NCBI GenBank assembly: GCA_036307825.1 | Contig: JAXJWW010000108.1 | Span: forward strand, 1 to 40,801 | Reading direction: 5' to 3' | DNA from: RGIG9060 sp036307825 | GTDB lineage: Bacteria > Spirochaetota > Spirochaetia > Treponematales > Treponemataceae | Length of the DNA stretch: 40,801 bases | Shown here: piece by piece, positions 25,653 through 32,025 of the stretch | How the letters are laid out: each line of letters begins with the position of its first letter | Position numbering within the stretch: position 1 is the first letter of the stretch | Made by a program: the position numbers and the translations under genes | The notes under the pieces: generated by a model | Database searches by the model: none | What the model was told of the DNA's origin: nothing | The model's input: the letters and a program-made list of their open reading frames with translations, nothing else

Positions 25653-26853
25653 TAGGATGTAAAACCTTTATGATACATAAATTACGTTTTTCTTTTAATT
25701 TTATTGTGTTTCCAATAAAAAATTCATCCTCTTGAATTTCTGATTTTTCACTTGTTGTAGGTTCTGTTAAGATTTTTACATCTGGCATAAATGGGAGTTC
25801 TGGATTTGAATTAATAACTTGTGCAACTATTGAATTGTTTAGTAAAACGATAGAACCGATAGGGTAGGCTCCCATCATTTTTACGAAAGACTGAATTAAG
25901 TTTGGATCAAATTGTTTTTGTGTATCTTCCATTAAATTTTTAATTGCGTCATATCCGATAAATGAATCACGATAAGTTTTTTTAGAAATCATAGCAGTAA
26001 AAGCATCTGCAATTGCCAAAATTCTAGCACTTTTTTCGATGGAATTTTCTTTTAATCCAGCAGGATATCCAGTTCCATTCCATGCTTCGTGATGCTGTTT
26101 TATTATCAATGCAACTTCTTTAGGAAAGAATAAAATTTCACTTACATATCTTGCCGAATGTAGAGGATGAAGTTTAACCATATTATATTCGTTATTTGTA
26201 AGTTGTGTTTTTTTATTTATAATTTGATCAGAAGTTGTTAACATTCCGATATCATGAAAAATTGATGCTCCAATTAGTTGTAAAACTTCGCGTTTTGTGT
26301 AACCTTGAATTATTGCCAACGCTGAAGCAAAGATGGCTGTATTAAGAGCTGATTTTCCGTAATCACTTTCTGGATTTAATGACATAACATGTCCAATTAC
26401 ATTCATGCTGTCCGGAAAGGTTAATTTGTAAATATCATCGATAGTAATATCAACTTCACTTCTTGAAATAGTTTTATTCTGTTTTAAGTTTTCAAAATAA
26501 AATCTAATTCGTTTAAGACATTTTGTATAAAGTTCTCGAGTTTCTTTATCAACTTCGGATAGATTATCGGCAATTCGTTTTAAAGTATTGTTTGCAAAAA
26601 GGTTTTCTAAAGAAGGCTTTTTTTCTGGAATATTTTCTAGTTCGTCAATTTCTTTATGCTCAGTTCCATTGTTGTTTTGAATTAAGGTTCCGTATGTTAT
26701 AACATACGGTATTTTCCAATTCTGAACAGCAGAAAGGTGTAACTGAGTAATTGGATTTTTTTCAGCAAGAAACATATTTATTCCATCATCAAAAAAAACA
26801 GGTGAAGAAAAAGTCATTCCAAGTTTTAAATCTGAACTTTTAATCTTATTCAT
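25636..26853 (-). CDS. HD-GYP domain protein, putative c-di-GMP phosphodiesterase
   Basis: A 405-residue soluble protein. An N-terminal domain of about 130 residues (DLKLGMTFSSPVFFDDG) resembles those found before many HD-GYP domains. The catalytic domain has HDIGM (near residue 200), HPLHSARYV, HHEAWNGTGYP (near 255; GYP intact) and the ADAFTAM helix. A short C-terminal part (GSIVLLNNSIVAQVINS) follows. It should hydrolyse cyclic-di-GMP, linking this otherwise housekeeping operon to motility or surface signalling. I chose ATG 26853; the TTG one codon earlier is possible. It overlaps the FlhB-like gene by 8 bases. Confidence 0.92.
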   Translation of the reverse strand: MNKIKSSDLKLGMTFSSPVFFDDGINMFLAEKNPITQLHLSAVQNWKIPYVITYGTLIQNNNGTEHKEIDELENIPEKKPSLENLFANNTLKRIADNLSEVDKETRELYTKCLKRIRFYFENLKQNKTISRSEVDITIDDIYKLTFPDSMNVIGHVMSLNPESDYGKSALNTAIFASALAIIQGYTKREVLQLIGASIFHDIGMLTTSDQIINKKTQLTNNEYNMVKLHPLHSARYVSEILFFPKEVALIIKQHHEAWNGTGYPAGLKENSIEKSARILAIADAFTAMISKKTYRDSFIGYDAIKNLMEDTQKQFDPNLIQSFVKMMGAYPIGSIVLLNNSIVAQVINSNPELPFMPDVKILTEPTTSEKSEIQEDEFFIGNTIKLKEKRNLCIIKVLHPNEYKL

Positions 26854-27100
26854 CAATTTTCCCTTCTTTCATTTTGATAAAAGCAAAAATTTTTGCAAGA
26901 ATCATATAAGTTTCTTCTGGAATAAAATCTCCGATTTCTTGTAAACTGATAAGCTCAGTTGCTTCAATATTCTTGACTATGGGAATTGAATTTTCCTTTG
27001 CAATTTCAATAATTTTATCTGCTAGATGCCCTTTTCCTTTTGCCGTTAAAAAAGGGGCAGGAGAATCTTTAGGATAGGATAAAACTGCAGCTTTCTTCAT
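26846..27100 (-). CDS. orphan FlhB C-terminal-domain protein (YlqH-like)
   Basis: An 84-residue protein corresponding only to the cytoplasmic C-terminal domain of FlhB/YscU export-switch proteins: LSYPKDSPAPFLTAKGKGHLA, then IIEIAKENSIPIV and IPEETYMILAKIFAFI. The autocleavage NPTH motif of full FlhB is absent, YPKD standing near its place. Stand-alone homologues such as YlqH are known, but their function is unclear; some can replace part of FlhB function. ATG 27100 overlaps the TGA of the preceding gene by one base. Confidence 0.9.
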   Translation of the reverse strand: MKKAAVLSYPKDSPAPFLTAKGKGHLADKIIEIAKENSIPIVKNIEATELISLQEIGDFIPEETYMILAKIFAFIKMKEGKIDE

Positions 27101-28215
27101 CAAACTTTTACCTCTGAACAAGTGATAGGAATGTCTTCTGTAAAAAGATTTGAATTTTTTGCATCTTCAGAAAATTCAATTTTTATTTGCTTGTTATCAT
27201 TGAAAACCGTTCTTAATAATTCAATGTCGCTTTTATTTTGTGAAGGTTCAATAAAATATTTTATGTGAGTGTTTTTATTTTCTCCCTTCAATTCATAGTA
27301 TAACATAAAATAATATTTTGTATGCTGATTTGAGCAAGATATGTAAGTTTTTTGCAACTTTTTTTCATCTCGGTTTAATAAAAGTCTAATAGTTCCAAAA
27401 TATAAAATATCTCTAATTGTAAATTCAAAAGGTAGAACAATCCAATGTAAATTTGATTTATCTGTAATTATGTGATTAAAAAGTGTTAAACTACCATTTT
27501 TTTGAGTTTCTAAAATATCATTTTGAGTATAAATTTTAGACAAAAAAGAAAAATCTGTATTTTCATCTTTTTTGTTTTGTTGATTTTCATTTTCTTTTTG
27601 AAGATTGTTTGATAAGTTAAAGATTTTTCCTTGAGTAAAGTTTTGTAGTAAATTTATCAATTCTTCTTCCGAAAGTGAAAATCCTTTTAATTCCATTGAT
27701 AAATCTAATTCTGCTAAATTTTCTTGAATTTTTTCAAATTTCATTAAGTTTTTGTTTTTTGATATGGCATTTTTGGATTTTGCTCTACTTTTTTTTATCA
27801 GTGGGATGTTTAATTTTATTTGATGTTGCTGAAAAAACTGTATTATATTAAATGATAATTTATCTTGTGGTAAATTTAGGCTTTGTAACAAATTATTTAT
27901 TTGTGTTGAATTTTCATCAAAGGATTTTATATCAAATTTTTGAATTGAATTTTCTGGTTGTGTTTTTTCAATGTTTTTTTGAGGAATTAACTGAAGTGTT
28001 TTTCCATTTAGTTTTATAGTGGCTCTAAATTCTGTTCCTGGCAAAAGTTTTTCTTTAGAAGTTACTTCAAAAAGATTTCCTGCAAAAGAAGCAATATATT
28101 TATTTGGATTTTCAGTTGTGTTCAATATTCTAACATAAACCGAATCGCCATTTTTTAGTACATTGCCTGAAAAAGAGGAATTTGTAATGTTTATTGTATT
28201 GTGTATAGGAGTCAT
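27100..28215 (-). CDS. hypothetical protein, possibly FliK/YlqG-like
   Basis: A 371-residue soluble protein. Residues about 20-80 form a beta-rich segment (GDSVYVRILN, PGTEFRATIKLNGKTLQLIP), followed by low-complexity Asn/Lys/Gln-rich sequence and a C-terminal part (about 250-371) with a FliK-like character. The call rests on its position directly upstream of the FlhB-like gene, as ylqG precedes ylqH in Bacillus, and on this layout; sequence identity is not obvious. The ATG directly follows a terminator T tract and has no ribosome binding site. A later start is possible but no better candidate is near. Confidence 0.6.
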   Translation of the reverse strand: MTPIHNTINITNSSFSGNVLKNGDSVYVRILNTTENPNKYIASFAGNLFEVTSKEKLLPGTEFRATIKLNGKTLQLIPQKNIEKTQPENSIQKFDIKSFDENSTQINNLLQSLNLPQDKLSFNIIQFFQQHQIKLNIPLIKKSRAKSKNAISKNKNLMKFEKIQENLAELDLSMELKGFSLSEEELINLLQNFTQGKIFNLSNNLQKENENQQNKKDENTDFSFLSKIYTQNDILETQKNGSLTLFNHIITDKSNLHWIVLPFEFTIRDILYFGTIRLLLNRDEKKLQKTYISCSNQHTKYYFMLYYELKGENKNTHIKYFIEPSQNKSDIELLRTVFNDNKQIKIEFSEDAKNSNLFTEDIPITCSEVKV

Positions 28216-28257
28216 AAAAAAAACGGGTTATAATAGATAAATCCATTATGACCCGTT
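28216..28257 (-). terminator. terminator/attenuator after rplS
   Basis: On the minus strand AACGGGTCATAAT pairs with ATTATAACCCGTT, a long stem with one mismatch, and is followed by eight T residues that run straight into the ATG of the next gene at 28215. It ends the ribosomal operon, with read-through needed for the downstream genes unless they have a promoter inside. Confidence 0.8.
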
Positions 28258-28291
28258 CTGTTAAAAATTTCAATCTAATTTTACAGATTGT

Positions 28292-28660
28292 TTATTTTTC
28301 AACTCTATCAGCTTTTTTGATGATAAGTTCTTTAATTTTTGCGTCTTTACCAACCTTATCACGGATGTAGTAAAGTTTTGAACGACGAACTTTACCTGGG
28401 CGTACTACTTCTACTTTAGCAATACGAGGTGAGTTCATTGGGAATACACGTTCTACACCAACTCCGTAAGAATTTTTGCGAACTGTGAAAGTTCTTCTTA
28501 CACCTGCGTTTTTGAAACAGATTACAAGACCTTCATAAACCTGAATTCTTTCTGTTTTACCTTCAACAATTTTGAAGTGAACTCTAACTGTATCTCCAAT
28601 TTTAAAAGAATCAAGATCTGTTCTTCTCTGTGATTCTTCGATGGTTTTAATTAAATCCAT
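28292..28660 (-). CDS. rplS: 50S ribosomal protein L19
   Basis: A 122-residue protein with the L19 pattern: FKIGDTVRVHFKIVEG, the VYEGLVI strand, RRTFTVRKNSYGVGVER and PGKVRRSKLYYIRDKVGK. It is slightly longer than the usual 115 residues owing to its C-terminus. It binds 23S rRNA at the subunit interface. It starts two bases after the trmD stop, with GGGG upstream. It is the last gene of the rpsP operon before a terminator hairpin. Confidence 0.98.
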   Translation of the reverse strand: MDLIKTIEESQRRTDLDSFKIGDTVRVHFKIVEGKTERIQVYEGLVICFKNAGVRRTFTVRKNSYGVGVERVFPMNSPRIAKVEVVRPGKVRRSKLYYIRDKVGKDAKIKELIIKKADRVEK

Positions 28661-28662
28661 AA

Positions 28663-29460
28663 TTAGTTCCCCTTTATAATTTCCTCAATCATTTGTTCCG
28701 CCTCATCAGTTAGTTTACCAGAAAGCCGAGCAGAACTAATCATTTCTGGTCGATTCTGTAATGTTTTTGCTAACCGTTTTTTTAGGCGCCACTTTCGGAT
28801 ATTTTCATGATGCCCTGATAAAAGAACATCAGGAACTTTCATTCCCTTAAACACTTCGGGACGAGTGTATTGGGGATATTCCAAAAGTCCGTCAGAAAAG
28901 CTTTCTTCTTCTAAAGATTCACTAGAAATAACGCCGTCAACAAGTCTGTAAACAGAATCAATGATAACTGTTGCAGCTAATTCTCCTGATGAAAGTACAT
29001 AGTCGCCTATAGAAATTTCATCATCAACATAGGAATCAATAACTCTTTGGTCAATACCTTCGTATCTTCCGCAGATAAATACAAGTTCTTCTTCCTGACT
29101 AAGTTCGTAGGCTAGTTTCTGTGTTAAAGGTTTTCCAGAAGGAGTAACATAAATTACACGCTTTCCTTTTGTCTTATTTTTTTTAGACTTCTTTGTTTTT
29201 TTTACAGTTCCGTCGTCTAAAAATTTTGACTTTACCTTAACAGACTCTAAAGCCTTGCAAAGTGGCTCAGTTTTCATTAACATTCCTGCGCCACCGCCAT
29301 AAGGACTGTCATCACATGTTTTGTGTTTATCAAAGGCAAAATCCCTGATATTCACCAATTCGTAGGCAATAATTCCTTTTTCTACCGCCTTTGCCATGAT
29401 TGAGTTTTCAAAAAAAGCTCGGGGTATTTCAGGAAATAAGGTCAGCACATAGAACTTCAT
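28663..29460 (-). CDS. trmD: tRNA (guanine-37-N1)-methyltransferase
   Basis: A 265-residue SPOUT methyltransferase: LTLFPEIPRAFF, DDSPYGGGAGMLMK, VIYVTPSGKPL, FICGRYEGIDQRV and the knot segment SIGDYVLSSGELA, with Asp in the C-terminal part. It methylates G37 of tRNAs to prevent frameshifting. A lysine-rich insertion (KKTKKSKKNKTKGKR, about residues 85-100) sits before the TPSG strand and makes it longer than typical members. GGAG precedes ATG 29460, inside the rimM end. Confidence 0.97.
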   Translation of the reverse strand: MKFYVLTLFPEIPRAFFENSIMAKAVEKGIIAYELVNIRDFAFDKHKTCDDSPYGGGAGMLMKTEPLCKALESVKVKSKFLDDGTVKKTKKSKKNKTKGKRVIYVTPSGKPLTQKLAYELSQEEELVFICGRYEGIDQRVIDSYVDDEISIGDYVLSSGELAATVIIDSVYRLVDGVISSESLEEESFSDGLLEYPQYTRPEVFKGMKVPDVLLSGHHENIRKWRLKKRLAKTLQNRPEMISSARLSGKLTDEAEQMIEEIIKGN

Positions 29461-29465
29461 GGTTT

Positions 29466-30098
29466 TTACTCCAGAATCCAGAGGTGCATCAGTTGAATAA
29501 CCTTGTCTTTTATATCGACCGTACCGATAAACTCCTTTTTAAAGGGAACCAAAACTCTTTTAGGTTTTGATTTATCTGTGCTGTCTGACGCGATATTCAA
29601 ACTCTCGGAAAGTTCAACTTCTAAAAGTTTACCTGCTCCGCCTTCCAATACGTCTGTGATAGTTCCTGCAATAATTGCAGATTCAGTATTTTCTGCCAGT
29701 CCAGAAAGTTTTGCTGGTTTCTTCTCATTTGGAAGATATACCAACTTACATTGTTTTAGATCTTCAACATAGAACTCACCTTCATTTAAAGGACAAGCCT
29801 TGTTGCGTGGCACTAGAATTTCACTTCCAGAAAGTTTTTTTGCATCTTCTGGGCTGTTAATTCCAGCACATTTCATAATCAAAGAATTGACATTCCCTTC
29901 AACAGATTCAACTTTGTAAGTCTTTTCTATTGTGTCTTTTCTCAAAGTTACTTCATCTAAATCGAAAAAATGTTCACATTCACCTGAAGTACTTTCAACT
30001 TTAAACTTACCCGCAAGACCATGTGTTCCACGGATAATTCCGATAATCAACAACTGTTCTTTTTCTACAGGTTGATTTTTTTTGTTAATTAGCGCCAT
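29466..30098 (-). CDS. rimM: 16S rRNA maturation factor
   Basis: A 210-residue protein: N-terminal RimM domain (IGIIRGTHGLAGKFKVES), then a PRC-barrel domain (NEGEFYVEDLKQC, GTITDVLEGGAGKLLEVE, VPFKKEFIGTVDI). It is longer than the usual 170 residues, with additions around 128-150 and 180-190. It helps 30S head assembly and binds S19. Its ATG overlaps the khpA stop (TAATG). trmD follows after 5 bases. Confidence 0.95.
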   Translation of the reverse strand: MALINKKNQPVEKEQLLIIGIIRGTHGLAGKFKVESTSGECEHFFDLDEVTLRKDTIEKTYKVESVEGNVNSLIMKCAGINSPEDAKKLSGSEILVPRNKACPLNEGEFYVEDLKQCKLVYLPNEKKPAKLSGLAENTESAIIAGTITDVLEGGAGKLLEVELSESLNIASDSTDKSKPKRVLVPFKKEFIGTVDIKDKVIQLMHLWILE

Positions 30099-30331
30099 TA
30101 ATCTAGAATTTCCAGAGTGTATCGTTTACCAGTTTTGTTAGCAGAAGCACTAAGAACTGTTCTAAGAGCTTTAGCAATTCTTCCGTATTTACCGATAACC
30201 TTACCAATGTCGCTTTGGGCAACTCTTAACTCAATTACTGTTGATTTTTCGCCTTCAACTTCTTGTACTGAGACGCTACTTGGATCGTTGACCAATGATT
30301 TTGCAATGTATTCAATCAGGTCTTTTTCCAT
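30098..30331 (-). CDS. khpA: KH-domain RNA-binding protein
   Basis: A 77-residue single KH domain, with the GKYG loop at residues 47-50 (IGKYGRIAKALRTVL). It is the KhpA (YlqC) family of RNA chaperones, found between rpsP and rimM in many bacteria. I chose ATG 30331, which follows GAGGAG at good spacing; an in-frame start at 30346 is less supported. It probably acts on RNA together with ribosome assembly or cell-division control. Confidence 0.95.
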   Translation of the reverse strand: MEKDLIEYIAKSLVNDPSSVSVQEVEGEKSTVIELRVAQSDIGKVIGKYGRIAKALRTVLSASANKTGKRYTLEILD

Positions 30332-30349
30332 TACTTTGCTCCTCAAATA

Positions 30350-30595
30350 CTAAGCGTTAAATTTCTTTTTTGTAAAAAGATTTTTTACAGTGTCTGTAGG
30401 CTGTGCTCCAACACCAATCCAGTAACGAGCACGTTCTTCATTGAAAGAAATTTGTTTTTCTTCAACTTCGATAGGATGATAAATACCGATTTCTTCGATA
30501 ACTCTTCCATCTCGTGGTGCTTGTGAGTCTTGTACTACGATTCTGTAGTATGGGCGTTTTTTTGAGCCAAACTTCTTAAGTCTGATTTTTACCAC
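30350..30595 (-). CDS. rpsP: 30S ribosomal protein S16
   Basis: An 81-residue S16: VKIRLKKFGSKKRPYYRIVV, then RDGRVIEEIGIYHP and RARYWIGVGAQPT. I place the start at GTG 30595, preceded by GGAGG at a 6-base spacing. A longer open frame to 30691 crosses the promoter and is not coding. It binds 16S rRNA early in 30S assembly and opens the operon rpsP-khpA-rimM-trmD-rplS. Confidence 0.97.
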   Translation of the reverse strand: MVKIRLKKFGSKKRPYYRIVVQDSQAPRDGRVIEEIGIYHPIEVEEKQISFNEERARYWIGVGAQPTDTVKNLFTKKKFNA

Positions 30596-30640
30596 TTGTT
30601 TCCTCCATATTAAAGTATCACACATAGAGTGCGAAGTTAT

Positions 30641-30669
30641 TTTATAGCATAAAAAGGGGATTTGGTCAA
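30641..30669 (-). promoter_or_regulatory. promoter of the rpsP operon
   Basis: Minus-strand TTGACC (30669-30664), exactly 17 bases, TATAAA (30646-30641). The start would fall about 35-40 bases before the GTG of rpsP. Confidence 0.75.
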
Positions 30670-30796
30670 TCGACACTACAAAATTTTGCAAAATGTATAT
30701 TTAGACCAGAAAAAACACTCTCGACGGAAAATGCAAGTCCTCGCGGTTCCTCCTTTCAGTCGTCAAGGCTTCGGACTTTCATTTTTCGTCTACGTG

Positions 30797-30839
30797 TTTT
30801 TTCTGCACTTAGTTTGCTTTCGCGAACTTTTTACGTTCG
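30797..30839 (+). repeat. 43-bp direct repeat, copy A
   Basis: Begins TTTTTTCTGCACTTAG and ends CGTTCG; copy B at 30994-31036 differs at three positions. Each copy is preceded at some distance by a similar CTCGACGG start (30720 and 30873), so the noncoding space 30670-31058 looks like a diverged tandem duplication of a unit of roughly 200 bp. No convincing gene lies in it. Confidence 0.6.
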
Positions 30840-30993
30840 TGTAAAAGTGGGCGGAGTTGTTGTTTGTAAGGCTCTCGACGGGAATTGCCCACGCACTGCG
30901 GTTATTCACTTTGTTCGTCAATGCAGTGGTGTGTCCATTTTAGTTTACGCCCTTTGCAATATATTTTTTCTACAAATATTTTTTAAGCCTATT

Positions 30994-31036
30994 TTTTTTC
31001 TGCACTTAGTTTACTTTTGCGAACTTTTTGCGTTCG
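30994..31036 (+). repeat. 43-bp direct repeat, copy B
   Basis: Partner of 30797-30839, 197 bp away, with about 93 percent identity by eye. It ends about 22 bases from the stop of the DUF2442 gene. Confidence 0.6.
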
Positions 31037-31058
31037 AGGAGAAGGGATTGTTTGGGTA

Positions 31059-31313
31059 TTATTTGTTTATTGGTGTGCCGTATTCGTAGATGGAATCACT
31101 TGCTAAATCGATAAAATCGTTCCAGAAAACACAAGTTTTGCTTTTATCAACTTTTACTTGTTGCCATAATCCATTGATTGTTTTTAAGGAGTCGTAACCT
31201 GGTAATGTTTTTATATCATCTTTTACATCGTATAAAACTTCTTTACCGTCTGTAAATGCAACTTTTAGAATATAATCATTTAAAGCTTCTATATCTTGGA
31301 TTTTTGGAATCAT
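31059..31313 (-). CDS. DUF2442-like protein
   Basis: An 84-residue protein: PKIQDIEALNDYILKVAF, FTDGKEVLYDVKDDI, then CVFWNDFIDLASDSIYEYG, the strand order and ending of the DUF2442 family. Members usually occur as a pair with a DUF4160 protein; the function of the pair is not established, although toxin-antitoxin-like behaviour has been suggested from context. GAGG precedes the ATG. The partner gene directly upstream is broken here. Confidence 0.85.
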   Translation of the reverse strand: MIPKIQDIEALNDYILKVAFTDGKEVLYDVKDDIKTLPGYDSLKTINGLWQQVKVDKSKTCVFWNDFIDLASDSIYEYGTPINK

Positions 31314-31320
31314 AATGCCT

Positions 31321-31489
31321 CTATTCTAATGGTGGTAATTTTTTTAATAATTGAGTTTTCCACATGGATAATAATTCTTGTTGGTGAATTTGTAGCCATT
31401 CTGAAACTAATTGATGTGCTTTGCTAGGTAAGTCGCCTTCTATCATTTGTAATGATGAAAGTTCAAAAGAATCTTGATATTTCTGGCAT
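31321..31489 (-). pseudogene. DUF4160 gene with internal deletion
   Basis: AGGAG leads to an ATG (31489) and MPEISRFF, the exact start of DUF4160 proteins, followed at once by TGA. In another frame the sequence continues FELSSLQMIEGDLPSKAH and QLVSEWLQIHQQELL to LLKKLPPLE and TAG at 31321, which is the DUF4160 C-terminal half. The central part, with the HxPPHFH-type segment, is missing, so about 30-35 codons were lost and the frame shifted at a T-rich junction. The gene still lies just upstream of DUF2442, with its promoter intact. Confidence 0.8.
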
Positions 31490-31512
31490 TTAGTTTTCTC
31501 CTAATAAATACA

Positions 31513-31541
31513 AATTTATTATAAGAAAATTGAGATGTCAA
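31513..31541 (-). promoter_or_regulatory. promoter of the DUF4160-DUF2442 pair
   Basis: Minus-strand TTGACA (31541-31536), a 17-base spacer and TAAATT (31518-31513), directly before the AGGAG of the broken gene. DUF2442 is probably still transcribed. Confidence 0.55.
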
Positions 31542-31574
31542 CAGTTTTTTTTCTCACACTATTTTTCTGTTTTC

Positions 31575-31603
31575 TTTCAATAGTTGTTTTTTTTCAATAT
31601 AAT
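31575..31603 (+). promoter_or_regulatory. promoter of the STAS/SpoIIE locus
   Basis: TTTCAA (31575-31580), a 17-base spacer and consensus TATAAT (31598-31603), about 75 bases before the STAS gene. It is back-to-back with the DUF2442 promoter. Confidence 0.6.
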
Positions 31604-31676
31604 GGCGTAGGGATATTTATTTTAATTATGAAATATGATAAAATACTATATTATTGTTTTTTTTCGGAGGAATAAA

Positions 31677-31973
31677 ATGACTATTGATAGAAATGTGGAC
31701 GGTTCAAAAACACAATTAAAAATTTCAGGAAGATTAGATACATCAACAGCTCCAGAATTAGAAGCTACAATTAATAGTTGTCTTGCTGGTGTTGAAGAAC
31801 TTATTATGGATTTTGAAGGTCTTGAATATGTATCTTCTGCAGGTTTGCGTGTAATACTAAAAACACAAAAAATTATGAACAATCAAGGTAATATGAAAAT
31901 TATAAATGTAAATGATACTATTATGGAAGTTTTTGATATTACTGGCTTTGCTGATGTTCTTACTATCGAATAA
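31677..31973 (+). CDS. STAS-domain anti-sigma factor antagonist (RsbV-like)
   Basis: A 98-residue single STAS domain: LKISGRLDTSTAPELE, LIMDFEGLEYVSSAGLR (Ser53/Ser54 in the loop that carries the phosphorylated serine of SpoIIAA/RsbV) and MKIINVNDTIMEVFDITGF. In its family, the unphosphorylated form binds an RsbW-like kinase, and a PP2C phosphatase resets it. Both enzyme domains are in the very next gene, so its partners are almost certainly there. CGGAGG precedes ATG 31677. It closely resembles the STAS domain at the N-terminus of the kinase encoded at 37857, particularly in the KIINVN and FD(I/M)TGF segments. Confidence 0.94.
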   Translation: MTIDRNVDGSKTQLKISGRLDTSTAPELEATINSCLAGVEELIMDFEGLEYVSSAGLRVILKTQKIMNNQGNMKIINVNDTIMEVFDITGFADVLTIE

Positions 31974-32025
31974 ATTATATTAAAAATCATCACTTTTTTT
32001 AAATATCTAAGGATGGACTATTCGT

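Noticed and set aside
30596..30691. N-terminal extension of S16 to 30691
   Set aside because: The family start VKIRLKKFG falls at GTG 30595 behind GGAGG, and the extension covers the TTGACC/TATAAA promoter.
30662..31089. Two plus-strand frames in the gap upstream of rpsP, with similar hydrophobic endings
   Set aside because: Their likeness (FFLHLV-type ends) is explained by the 43-bp direct repeat, they lack ribosome binding sites, and they cross the rpsP promoter or the DUF2442 3' end.
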